A stretch of DNA of 64,000 nucleotides, taken from NCBI GenBank assembly GCA_910576865.1, contig CAJTKE010000002.1, positions 135,060 through 199,059 of the forward strand, written 5' to 3'. Position numbers and translations under genes: made by a program. Positions 16,666 to 24,636 of the stretch are shown here, in pieces; positions within the stretch are counted from its first letter, which is position 1, and each line of letters begins with the position of its first letter. This DNA is from an uncultured Oscillibacter sp. (GTDB lineage: Bacteria > Bacillota > Clostridia > Oscillospirales > Oscillospiraceae). Under the pieces are notes generated by a model. It did no database searches and was not told where the DNA came from. It was given only the letters and a program-made list of their open reading frames with translations.

Positions 16666-17136
16666 ATGAGAAGAAAAGACCGGGAGGTCACGGACCCCGT
16701 GAAAATCCGGGAAATCATTACGGATTGTGATTGCTGCCGCCTGGGGCTCTGCGACGGGGAGCGGGCCTATGTGGTCCCCCTGGACTTCGGCTTCACGGAG
16801 CGGGACGGGCGTTATGCCCTCTATTTCCACGGCGCCGGGGAGGGCCGGAAGATGGACCTGATCCGGAAAACCGGCTGGGCCTCCTTCGAGATGGACACGG
16901 GCCATGAGTGGGTCGTGGGGGAGCGGGCCCAGGATGCCACCTCCCGCTTCCGGTGCGTCATGGGCGGCGGGCCGGTGACCATTCTGGAGACGGCGGAGGA
17001 GAAGCGGACGGGCCTCCTGGCCATCCTGGCCCATACCACCGGGAGGGACCGGTGGGACCTGGACGGGGCCGTCCTGGAGAAGACCGCGGTCTTCCGCCTG
17101 GACGCGGAGGAGCTGACCTGCAAGGTCCACCCGTGA
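16666..17136 (+). CDS. Pyridoxamine 5'-phosphate oxidase-related flavoprotein (NimA-like) in the his operon
   Basis: 156 residues with the FMN split-barrel pattern of the NimA/PNPOx-like group: MRRKDREV start, LCDGERAYVVPLDFGF, YALYFHGAGEGRKMDLI, ASFEMDTGHEWVVG. Such proteins bind FMN or other cofactors; the reaction here is unknown. It is set between hisH and hisA with a 14 bp gap before and a 15 bp gap after, each holding a good RBS, so it is co-transcribed. Not a known histidine enzyme. Confidence 0.85.
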   Translation: MRRKDREVTDPVKIREIITDCDCCRLGLCDGERAYVVPLDFGFTERDGRYALYFHGAGEGRKMDLIRKTGWASFEMDTGHEWVVGERAQDATSRFRCVMGGGPVTILETAEEKRTGLLAILAHTTGRDRWDLDGAVLEKTAVFRLDAEELTCKVHP

Positions 17137-17151
17137 GAAAGGAGCGAGAAT

Positions 17152-17871
17152 ATGCAGATTTTTCCCGCCATTGACCTGCGGGGCGGGCAGGTGGTCCGCC
17201 TCTACCAGGGGGACTACGACCAGGAGACCGTCTACGGCGCGGACCCCCGGGCCCAGGCCCGAAAATTCCTGGACGCCGGGGCCCGGTACCTCCACGTGGT
17301 GGACCTGGACGGAGCCCGGGACGGAACCCTGGCCAACTTCGACAGCATCGCCGCCATCGCGAAGCAGGGCGGGCTCTACATCGAGGTGGGCGGCGGCATC
17401 CGCACGGAGGAACGCGTCCGCCGGTACCTGGACCTGGGGGTTGGCCGCTGCATCCTGGGGACCATTGCCGTAAAGGACTTTGACTTTACCATCCGCATGG
17501 CCCGGACCTATGGGGACCGGATCGCCGTGGGCGTGGACGCCCGGGACGGCTATGTCGCCGTCAACGGCTGGAAGGAGCTGTCCCGGGAAAGGGGCGTGGA
17601 CTTCTGCCGCCGCCTCCGGGACGGAGGCGTGGGGACCGTCATCTACACGGACATCAGCCGGGACGGCGCGGGCCGGGGGACCAACCTGGAGCTCTATGAG
17701 GAGCTGGTGCGGATCGAGGGCCTGGACATCACCGCCTCCGGCGGCGTCAGCACCCTGGAGGAGCTGCGGCGACTGGAGGCCATGGGCGTCCGGGCGGCCA
17801 TCCTGGGGAAGGCCCTGTATGACGGCCGGCTGGACCTGCGGACCGTCGTCGAGGAGGTGGGGGCGTGCTAG
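17152..17871 (+). CDS. hisA: Phosphoribosylformimino-AICAR-phosphate (ProFAR) isomerase
   Basis: TIM-barrel Amadori isomerase. 239 residues. Catalytic acids are in the first strand (PAIDLRGGQVVRLYQGDYD) and in the middle strand (VYTDISRDGAGRGTN), with phosphate loops EVGGGIRT and ITASGGVSTLEEL. The 3' end overlaps hisF by 7 bases. AAAGGAG precedes ATG 17152. Confidence 0.96.
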   Translation: MQIFPAIDLRGGQVVRLYQGDYDQETVYGADPRAQARKFLDAGARYLHVVDLDGARDGTLANFDSIAAIAKQGGLYIEVGGGIRTEERVRRYLDLGVGRCILGTIAVKDFDFTIRMARTYGDRIAVGVDARDGYVAVNGWKELSRERGVDFCRRLRDGGVGTVIYTDISRDGAGRGTNLELYEELVRIEGLDITASGGVSTLEELRRLEAMGVRAAILGKALYDGRLDLRTVVEEVGAC

Positions 17872-18620
17872 CCAGGCGCATCATCCCCTGCCTGGACGTG
17901 AGGAACGGCCGTGTGGTGAAGGGGACCAACTTCGAGGGCCTCCGGGACTTGGCGGACCCGGTGGAGCTGGCCCGGTTCTACAACGACTCCGGGGCGGACG
18001 AGCTGGTGTTCTACGACATCACCGCCTCCGCCGAGGGCCGGGGGCTGTTCACGGACATTCTCCGTCAGGTGGCGTCGGAAATCTTCATCCCCCTCACCGT
18101 GGGGGGCGGCATCCGGACCCTGGAGGACTTCGACCGGGTGCTGAAATGCGGCGCGGACAAGGTCAGCGTCAACTCCGGGGCCATCGCGGACCCCTCCATC
18201 ATCGCGGCGGCGGCCAAGCGCTACGGGGACCAGTGCGTGGTCCTCAGCATGGACGTGAAGCGGGTGGACGGGCGGTTCCGCCTCTTCGCCAAGGGGGGCC
18301 GGGAGGACACCGGCATCGACGCCATGGAGTGGGCGGTCCGGGGCGTGGGGGACGGCGCGGGGGAGATCGTGCTGAACTCCATCGACACCGACGGGGTGAA
18401 AACCGGCTTCGACCTGGAGATGCTGGACGCCCTGTCGGCGCGGGTGAAGGTGCCCATCATCGCCAGCGGCGGCGCGGGAAACAGGAAGCACTTCGCGGAG
18501 CTCTTCACCCACCCCGGCGTGGACGCGGGGCTGGCGGCCTCCATTTTTCACTCCCGGCAGGTGGACATCCGGGAGCTGAAGCGGTATTTGAGAGAACAGG
18601 GCGTGGAGATGCGCCTGTGA
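17865..18620 (+). CDS. hisF: Imidazole glycerol phosphate synthase cyclase subunit
   Basis: Cyclises PRFAR with ammonia channelled from HisH, releasing IGP and AICAR. 251 residues. Catalytic Asp in IIPCLDVRNGRVVKG and in LNSIDTDGVKTGFD; phosphate loops TVGGGIRTLEDF and IASGGAGNRKHF. Start GTG 17865 lies inside the hisA end, with GGAGGTGG upstream. Confidence 0.96.
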   Translation: MLARRIIPCLDVRNGRVVKGTNFEGLRDLADPVELARFYNDSGADELVFYDITASAEGRGLFTDILRQVASEIFIPLTVGGGIRTLEDFDRVLKCGADKVSVNSGAIADPSIIAAAAKRYGDQCVVLSMDVKRVDGRFRLFAKGGREDTGIDAMEWAVRGVGDGAGEIVLNSIDTDGVKTGFDLEMLDALSARVKVPIIASGGAGNRKHFAELFTHPGVDAGLAASIFHSRQVDIRELKRYLREQGVEMRL

Positions 18621-18640
18621 ACGATAAAGGAGCGAAACCC

Positions 18641-19276
18641 ATGGATTTGAAATTTGACGAAAAGGGCCTGGTCCCCGCCGTCGTTCAGGACCACTACACC
18701 AAGGAGGTCCTGACCCTGGCCTATATGAACGCCGAGAGTCTGGCCATCACCATCGACGAGCGCCGGACCTGCTTCTGGAGCCGGAGCCGCCAGGAGCTCT
18801 GGCGGAAAGGGGAGACCAGCGGGAACCGCCAGCACGTGGTGTCCATCACCGCCGACTGCGACGGCGACGCCCTGGTGGTGGAGGTGGTGAAGGACGGCCC
18901 CGCCTGCCACACCGGGGCGGAGAGCTGTTTTTTCAACCGGCTCTATCTCTCCGACGAGCTGAAGCGGTTCAGCTATGAGGGGCTGTACCGGCTCATCGAG
19001 GGCCGGAAAACCAGCCCCAAGGAGGGCAGCTATACCACCTATCTCTTTGACAAGGGTCTGGACAAGATTCTCAAAAAAGTGGGGGAGGAGTGTACCGAGG
19101 TCATCATCGCCGGGCGGAAAGAGGACAGGGAGGAGACGGTTTACGAAATCGCCGACCTCTGCTATCATGTGATGGTCTTGATGGTCCAGATGGGCATCAC
19201 CGTGGAGGACGTCACCCGGGAGCTGGAGAAGCGCCACGTGGTGGACCACAAGGTGAAGCAGGAGCGGATGCAATGA
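18641..19276 (+). CDS. hisIE: Bifunctional phosphoribosyl-AMP cyclohydrolase / phosphoribosyl-ATP pyrophosphatase
   Basis: Steps 2 and 3 of the pathway in one 211 residue polypeptide. N-terminal cyclohydrolase (about 1-110) with Zn/Mg site residues in ADCDGDALVV and GPACHTGAESCFF; C-terminal pyrophosphatase (about 120-211) with the all-helical EECTEVIIAGRKED and YEIADLCYHVMVLM motifs. AAAGGAG precedes ATG 18641. Its stop overlaps the next ATG. Confidence 0.95.
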   Translation: MDLKFDEKGLVPAVVQDHYTKEVLTLAYMNAESLAITIDERRTCFWSRSRQELWRKGETSGNRQHVVSITADCDGDALVVEVVKDGPACHTGAESCFFNRLYLSDELKRFSYEGLYRLIEGRKTSPKEGSYTTYLFDKGLDKILKKVGEECTEVIIAGRKEDREETVYEIADLCYHVMVLMVQMGITVEDVTRELEKRHVVDHKVKQERMQ

Positions 19277-20097
19277 AAAACGTCTGCTCCGTCCACACCC
19301 ATTCCACCATGTGCGACGGGAAGGACCCCCTTTCGGAGATGGCCCGGGCGGCCTGTGAGGCCGGAGCCGTCTCCTTCGGCGCCTCGGGCCACAGCCACAC
19401 CCCCATGCCGGAAGACGAGGGCGGCGTACTGCCCAGGGATATGACGGCCTACCGGGAGGAGGTCCTCCGCCTGCGGGAGGAGTTTGCCGGGCGCATGGAC
19501 GTACTGCTTGGGATTGAGCTGGACAACTGCGCCGACGTGACGGCGGAGGGCTTCGACTACTGGATCGGCAGCGCCCACCGCCTGCGGGGCCCGGACGGAG
19601 AGCTTTACACCGTCGACTGGGACGCGGAACGCCTGGAGGACTGCCGCCGCGGGGCCTATGGCGGCGACGGACTGACGATGGCCGCGGATTATTACGCCGA
19701 GGTCCGCCGCATGGCGGAGCTGCGGCCCACCATTCTGGGGCACATCGATCTGGTGACGAAATTCAACGAGGACGGCGGCTTCTTTGACGAAACGGACTCC
19801 CGCTATCGCGCCGCCGCCCTGGGGGCCCTCCACGGGGCGGACCCGAAGGAGACCCTGCTGGAGATCAATACCGGGGCCATGTCCCGGGGATACCGGAGCG
19901 CCCCCTATCCGGCCCTGTTCCTGCTGAGAGAGTGGCGGGCCATGGGGGGAAAGATCATCCTCACCGCCGACGCCCACAGCGCGGAAACCGTCGTCTTCGG
20001 CTACGACCAGGCGGCGGAGCTGGCCCGGGCGGCGGGCTATGAGCGGTCGGTGATTCTGACCCAGGGAGGCCGGGAGGAGAGGCCTCTGGAATTTTGA
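19273..20097 (+). CDS. hisK: PHP-domain histidinol-phosphatase
   Basis: Removes phosphate from L-histidinol phosphate, the missing step for an operon whose hisB is monofunctional. 274 residues. Metal ligands of the PHP fold: HTHSTMCDG at the N-terminus, GIELDN near 78, GHIDLVTKFNED near 155 and ILTADAHSAE near 233. ATG 19273 overlaps the hisIE stop. Last gene of the operon before a strong terminator. hisJ/hisK naming differs between genomes; the phosphatase call rests on context plus fold. Confidence 0.9.
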   Translation: MKNVCSVHTHSTMCDGKDPLSEMARAACEAGAVSFGASGHSHTPMPEDEGGVLPRDMTAYREEVLRLREEFAGRMDVLLGIELDNCADVTAEGFDYWIGSAHRLRGPDGELYTVDWDAERLEDCRRGAYGGDGLTMAADYYAEVRRMAELRPTILGHIDLVTKFNEDGGFFDETDSRYRAAALGALHGADPKETLLEINTGAMSRGYRSAPYPALFLLREWRAMGGKIILTADAHSAETVVFGYDQAAELARAAGYERSVILTQGGREERPLEF

Positions 20098-20108
20098 AGA
20101 GAAAAAGG

Positions 20109-20147
20109 CGCGGAAACCGCTGCATCGGCGGTTTCCGCGTCTTTTTT
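20109..20147 (+). terminator. Terminator of the his operon
   Basis: GCGGAAACCGC / GCGGTTTCCGC, 11 bp perfect stem, 7 base loop, then TCTTTTTT. Confidence 0.92.
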
Positions 20148-20310
20148 GACAAAATGACAAGGACTCCCCCCCGCCGTCTTCCACCACGACGGGGAGCAAG
20201 TCCCTGTTGATTTTCATGCGTCAGGTCAAGTGACTTCCCCCCGCGCATGTCCGGTGGGGCGCACTGGAGTTTTTACCCCGGTACGGTTCCGCTTCAAGAA
20301 TGGGACGGCC
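20148..20310. other. Intergenic stretch, no gene seen
   Basis: Between the his terminator and the convergent AbrB gene. It holds one imperfect hairpin (CCCCGCCGT / ACGACGGGG, 20166-20196) without a clear T-tract on either strand. No reading frame with an RBS is convincing. Confidence 0.5.
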
Positions 20311-20562
20311 TCAAGAGGCGTTCATGTGGGACAGTTCTCGCATACATTTGGGACACACGCTCTTGCCCTTGAAGAGTGCAATGTCCTTGGTGGTGTCGCA
20401 GAAAATACAGCTGGGCTTATACTTCTTGAGTATAACGGACGAGCCTTCCACATAGATTTCCAATGCGTCGCGCTCAGCAATGTCCAGGGTGCGCCGCATC
20501 TCGATGGGAAGCACGATCCTGCCCAACTCATCCACCTTTCTGACGATTCCAGTCGATTTCAT
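20311..20562 (-). CDS. abrB: AbrB/SpoVT-type transition-state regulator with Cys-rich tail
   Basis: DNA-binding regulator, swapped-hairpin dimer. 83 residues. Residues 1-48 match the AbrB N-terminal domain (STGIVRKVDELGRIVLPIE, RRTLDIAERDALEIYVEG). Residues 50-75 add two Cys pairs, CIFC and CPKC, likely a zinc-binding tail as seen in clostridial AbrB-like proteins. AAAGGAGGAG precedes ATG 20562. Its own promoter lies at 20614-20641. In spore formers AbrB-type proteins repress stationary-phase genes; the regulon here is not known. Confidence 0.9.
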   Translation of the reverse strand: MKSTGIVRKVDELGRIVLPIEMRRTLDIAERDALEIYVEGSSVILKKYKPSCIFCDTTKDIALFKGKSVCPKCMRELSHMNAS

Positions 20563-20613
20563 AGCTCTCCTCCTTTCCCGATGTCCGCGGTCTCTTCCAA
20601 CAGGTGGTGTAAC

Positions 20614-20641
20614 CTTATCACACAGGGTCGGAGTTTGTCAA
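20614..20641 (-). promoter_or_regulatory. Promoter of abrB
   Basis: Minus strand -35 TTGACA (20636-20641), 16 bp spacer, -10 GATAAG (20614-20619). Confidence 0.65.
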
Positions 20642-20709
20642 TTCTTTCCTGGGAAAAATTAAGAAGAAATTCACATTTTCAGGGAAAAAAGTAGAAAAGG
20701 AGGAATTAT

Positions 20710-21291
20710 ATGGAAATGGCGTGGGTTTGGACGGGAATGGTGACGCTGTCCCTGGCCTTCGGCCTGCTCACCGGGAGCCTGGACGCGGTGGCCGGCGCCG
20801 CGTTGGAGGGGGCCCGGAACGCCATTGATCTGAGCCTTTCCATGGCGGGTGTCCTGTGCCTGTGGAGCGGCGTCATGGAGATCATGAACGCCTGCGGCCT
20901 CTCGGCCAGTCTGGCGCGGCTGTTCCGGCCCGTCCTGCGGCGGCTGCTGCCGGAGGCCGCCAGGGACCCGGAGACCCTGGCGGCGGTGTCCGCCAATGTC
21001 TCCGCCAACCTCCTGGGCCTGGGCAACGCCGCCACGCCCTTGGGCATCCGGGCCGCCCGGCGGATGGCCCGGGGCTGCGGCGGCACGGCCAGCGATGAGC
21101 TGTGCCTGCTGGTGGTGCTGAACACCGCCTCCATCCAATTGATCCCGGCCACCATCGCCTCGGTCCGGGCCGCCGCCGGGTGCGGGACTCCCTTCGACAT
21201 CCTGCCGGCGGTGTGGCTGGCGTCGGCTTTGTCGGTGGCGGCGGGGCTGACCGCGGCCCGGCTGCTGTCCCGAGGGGGGAGGCGGAGATGA
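20710..21291 (+). CDS. spmA: Spore maturation protein A
   Basis: Membrane protein of the nucleoside-recognition (gate) family that, with SpmB, is needed for spore core dehydration in Bacillus. 193 residues, about five hydrophobic segments. Family stretches seen: LWSGVMEIMNACGLS, SANVSANLLGLGNAATPLG, LLVVLNTASIQLIP. AAAGGAGG precedes ATG 20710. The stop overlaps the spmB ATG. No sigma-A-like promoter was obvious; a sporulation promoter is expected but I could not place it. Confidence 0.93.
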   Translation: MEMAWVWTGMVTLSLAFGLLTGSLDAVAGAALEGARNAIDLSLSMAGVLCLWSGVMEIMNACGLSASLARLFRPVLRRLLPEAARDPETLAAVSANVSANLLGLGNAATPLGIRAARRMARGCGGTASDELCLLVVLNTASIQLIPATIASVRAAAGCGTPFDILPAVWLASALSVAAGLTAARLLSRGGRRR

Positions 21292-21812
21292 ATCTGAGCT
21301 CTCTGGTGGTTCCGGTGCTGCTGGCGGGGGTGGCGGTGTACGGCCTGGGGAAGCGGGTGGACGTCTACGCCGCCCTGACCCACGGGGCGGAGGAGGGCCT
21401 GTCCGTGCTGCTGCGCATTATCCCGGCGCTGGTGGGGCTTCTGACGGCGGTGAGCATGTTCCGGGCCTCCGGGGCCATGGAGTGGCTGTCCGGGCTCTTC
21501 GCCCCGGCGCTGGATTTCCTGGGCATCCCGCCGGAGGCCGCGCCGCTGATGCTGGTCCGGCCGGTGTCCGGGAACGGGGCCCTGGCGGTGGCCAGTGACC
21601 TGATGGCCTCCCACGGACCGGACAGCTACGTGGGCCGGGTGGCGGCGGTGATGCTGGGCAGTACGGAGACCACGTTTTACACCATCGCCGTGTACTTCGG
21701 CTCCGCCGGGATCACGAAAACCCGGCACACCGTCCCCGCCGCCCTGGCGGCGGACCTGACGGGCTTCGCCGCGGCGGCGCTGGCGGTGCGGCTGTTCTTC
21801 GGGAGCGGCTGA
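21288..21812 (+). CDS. spmB: Spore maturation protein B
   Basis: 174 residue membrane partner of SpmA. Recognised by LVVPVLLAGVAVYGLGK, LLRIIPALVGLLTAVSMFRASG, PLMLVRPVSGNGALAV and GSTETTFYTIAVYFGS, the SpmB signature. ATG 21288 overlaps the spmA stop (ATGA). Presence of the pair is strong evidence for an endospore former. Confidence 0.94.
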   Translation: MNLSSLVVPVLLAGVAVYGLGKRVDVYAALTHGAEEGLSVLLRIIPALVGLLTAVSMFRASGAMEWLSGLFAPALDFLGIPPEAAPLMLVRPVSGNGALAVASDLMASHGPDSYVGRVAAVMLGSTETTFYTIAVYFGSAGITKTRHTVPAALAADLTGFAAAALAVRLFFGSG

Positions 21813-21813
21813 G

Positions 21814-21853
21814 GGGAAAAGAGAAAGCGGGGAGGAGATTCTCCCCTTCCCGC
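21814..21853 (-). terminator. Terminator of the XRE gene, shared gap with spmB
   Basis: Minus strand GCGGG..GGGGAG / CTCCCC..CCGC hairpin (21827-21853) followed by TTTCTCTTTTC. Confidence 0.6.
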
Positions 21854-21854
21854 C

Positions 21855-22181
21855 TTACAGGTCCTGTTCAGAAAGCCACTGGAGAAAGCTCCTGGCCAGC
21901 TCCAGCTGTTTTTCGTTCATGGTCCGGAGGTATTCCGCCGTGTTCCGCCACGTTTCGTCCTGGACCCGGGACGTGCCCACCAGGAATTCGTCCGGCGTGG
22001 TGTCCAGAGCCTTGGCCAGGCGCATGATGACCTCGGTGGAGGGGATGGAAAAGCCCCGCTCAATGCTGGAGAGATACTTGTAGCCGATGTCGGCCCGCTC
22101 CTCCACGACGGCTTGCTTCAGGTTCAGCTGCTTCCGCCGCCTGGCGATGCGGCGGCCGATCTCCGTATAATCAAGGCCCAT
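21855..22181 (-). CDS. XRE family transcriptional regulator
   Basis: 108 residues. An N-terminal Cro/C1 helix-turn-helix at about 7-62: IGRRIARRRKQLNLKQAVVEERADI with recognition helix around YKYLSSIERGFSIPS; then LAKALDTTPDEFLVG and a C-terminal helical segment ending LQWLSEQDL. ATG 22181 has GGGGGAT upstream. Divergent from the small gene at 22319; the promoter between them carries GAATT repeats at two-helical-turn spacing, so it likely controls itself and its neighbour. Confidence 0.88.
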   Translation of the reverse strand: MGLDYTEIGRRIARRRKQLNLKQAVVEERADIGYKYLSSIERGFSIPSTEVIMRLAKALDTTPDEFLVGTSRVQDETWRNTAEYLRTMNEKQLELARSFLQWLSEQDL

Positions 22182-22239
22182 GCTATCCCCCCATGCCATT
22201 AGCATATGACAAAAGAGGGAGAAATAAACGGTTTGTAAG

Positions 22240-22296
22240 CGAATTTCTTGCTTGACAAATGAATTATCCGGTCTTATAGTTGAATTACGTCTTGAA
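22240..22296. repeat. Three phased GAATT-N-CTT direct repeats over a promoter
   Basis: GAATTT...CTTGA at 22241, GAATTA...CTTA at 22261 and GAATTA...CTTGA at 22282. Starts are 20 and 21 bp apart, two DNA turns, and they bracket the -35 and -10 of the + strand promoter. A candidate operator for the adjacent XRE protein. Confidence 0.5.
22252..22280 (+). promoter_or_regulatory. Promoter of the small gene at 22319
   Basis: Perfect -35 TTGACA (22252-22257), 17 bp spacer, -10 TATAGT (22275-22280). Confidence 0.8.
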
Positions 22297-22318
22297 GAAC
22301 GAATATGCAAGGAGCAGT

Positions 22319-22510
22319 ATGAAGGAGTACCCAATGTATCAGAAAATGTACACGGAGCTCTTTGACGCCGTGTCCGAGTCCCTGAAGTTCCTGGCGGAGG
22401 GCGACACGGCCGCCGCCATCTGGCGGCTGGAGGAGGGCCAGCGGGAGTCGGAAAACATCTTCATGGAGTGGGACTGGGAGAACCGGGGGGAGGAAGACGC
22501 TCCCTCTTGA
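22319..22510 (+). CDS. Small hypothetical protein (58-63 aa)
   Basis: I cannot assign a function. Two starts are possible: ATG 22319 (AAGGAG upstream) and ATG 22334 (GAAGGAG upstream), giving 63 or 58 residues. The protein is helical and acidic (MYQKMYTELFDAVSESLKFL ... IWRLEEGQRESENIFMEWDW) with no membrane segment. It has a near-consensus promoter and is divergent from an XRE regulator. Its stop codon overlaps the -35 of the thrS promoter. Confidence 0.75.
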   Translation: MKEYPMYQKMYTELFDAVSESLKFLAEGDTAAAIWRLEEGQRESENIFMEWDWENRGEEDAPS

Positions 22511-22535
22511 CAAGTCCTCTTTCAAATGATATAGT
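22507..22535 (+). promoter_or_regulatory. Promoter of thrS
   Basis: Perfect -35 TTGACA (22507-22512), 17 bp spacer, -10 TATAGT (22530-22535). Confidence 0.85.
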
Positions 22536-22544
22536 AACCCTGCT

Positions 22545-22782
22545 GAATCGGCTATGACGGAGACGGAGCCGCCGAAAACGCCCAGAGAGGGATGCATACG
22601 CTGAGAGCATCCCGCGCCGGACGCGGACCTCCACCACTCCCGAGCCGCCCGGGACGACCGGGCCGGGCCCTCCCGTTACAGAGGACACGAGCGGCGCCCC
22701 CTCGGGGCGCAAGCAGGGTGGAACCGTGGAATACGTTTTTCGTATCTCACCCCTGATCTTTCCGTCAGGGGTGGGATTTTTT
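22545..22782 (+). promoter_or_regulatory. T-box riboswitch (threonine) with attenuator
   Basis: A tRNA-sensing leader of ~240 bases. Stem I landmarks include CAGAGAGGG and CTGAGAGC; a likely Thr specifier is ACC at 22633-22635, followed by a purine. The T-box core AGGGTGGAACCGTGG is at 22716-22730 and starts the antiterminator. The competing terminator is CACCCCTGA / TCAGGGGTG (22748-22773) followed by TTTTTT. Uncharged tRNA-Thr would favour read-through into thrS. Confidence 0.92.
22747..22782 (+). terminator. T-box attenuator terminator
   Basis: CACCCCTGA / TCAGGGGTG stem with a short loop, then TTTTTT at 22777-22782. Confidence 0.88.
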
Positions 22783-22813
22783 GTCACCCCTTACTACACA
22801 AGGAGGAATCATC

Positions 22814-24574
22814 ATGAGCGAAGAAAACAACCAGTATACGTTTGAAAACGAGTCCTACCGCAAGACCTACTGGCATACCTGCTCCCACATCCTGGCCCAG
22901 GCCGTGAAGCGCCTGTATCCCGAGGTCAAGCTGGCCATCGGCCCCTCCATTGACGAGGGCTTTTACTACGACATGGACTCTCCCTTCCCCTTCACCCCCG
23001 AGATCATGGAGCAGATCGAGGGCGAGATGCGGAAAATCTGCAAGGAGAAGCTGAAGCTGGAGCGCTTCGAGCTGCCCCGGGAAGAGGCCGTGAGGTTCAT
23101 GGAGGAGAAGGGCGAGCCCTTCAAGGTGGAGCTCATCAACGACCTCCCCGAGGACGCCGCCATCAGCTTCTACAAGCAGGGGGAGTTTACCGACCTCTGC
23201 GCCGGCCCGCACCTGGATTCCACAGGGCGTGTAAAGGGAAACGCCTTGAAGCTCACCGCCTGCAACGCCGCCTACTGGCGGGGGGACTCCAACCGGGAGA
23301 CCCTCCAGCGGATCTATGGCATCGCCTTCCCCAGGAAGGACGAGCTGGATGCCTACCTCCAGCGCATCGAGGAGGCCAAGAAACGGGACCACCGGAAGCT
23401 GGGCCGGGAGCTGGGCCTCTTCATGCTCCGGGACGAGGGCCCCGGCTTCCCCTTCTTCCTGCCCAAGGGCATGACCCTGAAAAACACCCTCCTGGACTAC
23501 TGGCGGCAGGTCCACAAGAAGTACGGCTATGTGGAGATCTCCACCCCCATCATGCTGAACCGCCAGCTCTGGGAGCGCTCCGGCCACTGGGACCACTACA
23601 AGGACAACATGTACACCACGGTTATCGACGAAGTGGACTTCGCGGTGAAGCCCATGAACTGCCCCGGCGGCATGCTGGTCTACGCCAGCGAGCCCCACTC
23701 CTATAAGGAGCTGCCCCTGCGGGTGGGTGAGATCGGTCTGGTCCACCGCCACGAGCTGTCCGGCGCCCTCCACGGCCTGTTCCGGGTGCGCTGCTTCAAC
23801 CAGGACGACGCCCACGTCTTCATGACCCGGGAGCAGATGCAGGACGTCATCCAGGAGACCGTCCGGCTCTTCGACGAGGTCTATTCCACCTTCGGCCTCA
23901 GCTACACCATCGAGCTCTCCACCATGCCGGAAGACCACATCGGCACCGTGGAGGAGTGGGAGCGGAACCAGGACATCCTGAAAGCCGCCATCACGGACAT
24001 GGGGAAGGACTTTGTCATCAACGAGGGAGACGGCGCCTTCTACGGGCCCAAGCTGGACTTCCACCTGGCCGACTCCCTGGGCCGTACCTGGCAGTGCGGC
24101 ACCATCCAGCTGGACAGCCAGCTCCCCGAGCGCTTCGAGCTGGAGTACACCGGCGAGGACGGCCAGAAGCACCGCCCTGTCATGATCCACCGGGTGGTCC
24201 TGGGCTCCATCGAGCGCTTCATCGGCGTCATCACCGAGCACTTCGCCGGCGCTTTCCCCCTGTGGCTCAGCCCTGTACAGGTGAAGGCCTTGACAGTTAC
24301 CGACCGGGCGGACGCCTATGCCGCAGAGGTGGCCACCGCCCTGGACGAGAAGGGCTTCCGGGTGGAGACCGACGTGCGCAACGAGAAGATCGGCAAAAAG
24401 ATCCGGGAGGCCACCCTGGAGAAGGTGCCCTACATGCTGGTGGTGGGCGACCGGGATGTGGAGAACAAAACCGTCTCCGTCCGCACCCGTTCCGGCGAGG
24501 ACCTGGGGGCCATGAGCCTGGAGGACTTCGCCGCGAAGCTGCGGGAAGAGGTTGACAGTAAGGTCATTATGTAA
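22814..24574 (+). CDS. thrS: Threonyl-tRNA synthetase lacking the N-terminal TGS domain
   Basis: Charges tRNA-Thr. 586 residues against ~640 for the common form: the TGS domain is absent and the protein opens with the editing domain (HTCSHILAQAV near 20-30, FTDLCAGPHL near 130). The class II core follows: Zn-site Cys in PMNCPGGML, motif 2 RVRCFNQDDAHVF, motif 3 GSIERFIGVITEHF, then the anticodon domain (VKALTVTDRADAYA to the end). AAGGAGG precedes ATG 22814; upstream codons would lie in the terminator. Controlled by the Thr T-box. Confidence 0.95.
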   Translation: MSEENNQYTFENESYRKTYWHTCSHILAQAVKRLYPEVKLAIGPSIDEGFYYDMDSPFPFTPEIMEQIEGEMRKICKEKLKLERFELPREEAVRFMEEKGEPFKVELINDLPEDAAISFYKQGEFTDLCAGPHLDSTGRVKGNALKLTACNAAYWRGDSNRETLQRIYGIAFPRKDELDAYLQRIEEAKKRDHRKLGRELGLFMLRDEGPGFPFFLPKGMTLKNTLLDYWRQVHKKYGYVEISTPIMLNRQLWERSGHWDHYKDNMYTTVIDEVDFAVKPMNCPGGMLVYASEPHSYKELPLRVGEIGLVHRHELSGALHGLFRVRCFNQDDAHVFMTREQMQDVIQETVRLFDEVYSTFGLSYTIELSTMPEDHIGTVEEWERNQDILKAAITDMGKDFVINEGDGAFYGPKLDFHLADSLGRTWQCGTIQLDSQLPERFELEYTGEDGQKHRPVMIHRVVLGSIERFIGVITEHFAGAFPLWLSPVQVKALTVTDRADAYAAEVATALDEKGFRVETDVRNEKIGKKIREATLEKVPYMLVVGDRDVENKTVSVRTRSGEDLGAMSLEDFAAKLREEVDSKVIM

Positions 24575-24587
24575 ACCAAGCGTATAA

Positions 24588-24628
24588 AAAGAAGGGACGT
24601 ATCCGTTTTGGATACGTCCCTTCTTCAT
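24588..24628. terminator. Bidirectional terminator between thrS and glgP
   Basis: AAGAAGGGACGTATCC / GGATACGTCCCTTCTT, 16 bp perfect stem with a GTTTT loop. A-rich before and T-rich after, so it can serve both convergent genes. Confidence 0.92.
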
Positions 24629-24636
24629 ATCAGGGA

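Noticed and set aside
17480..18640. N-terminal extension fused to hisIE
   Set aside because: It is the out-of-frame shadow of hisA and hisF; ATG 18641 with AAAGGAG begins the true HisI domain.
20166..20196. Hairpin CCCCGCCGT/ACGACGGGG as a terminator of abrB
   Set aside because: One mismatch and no T-tract on either strand; reported only as a note in the intergenic entry.
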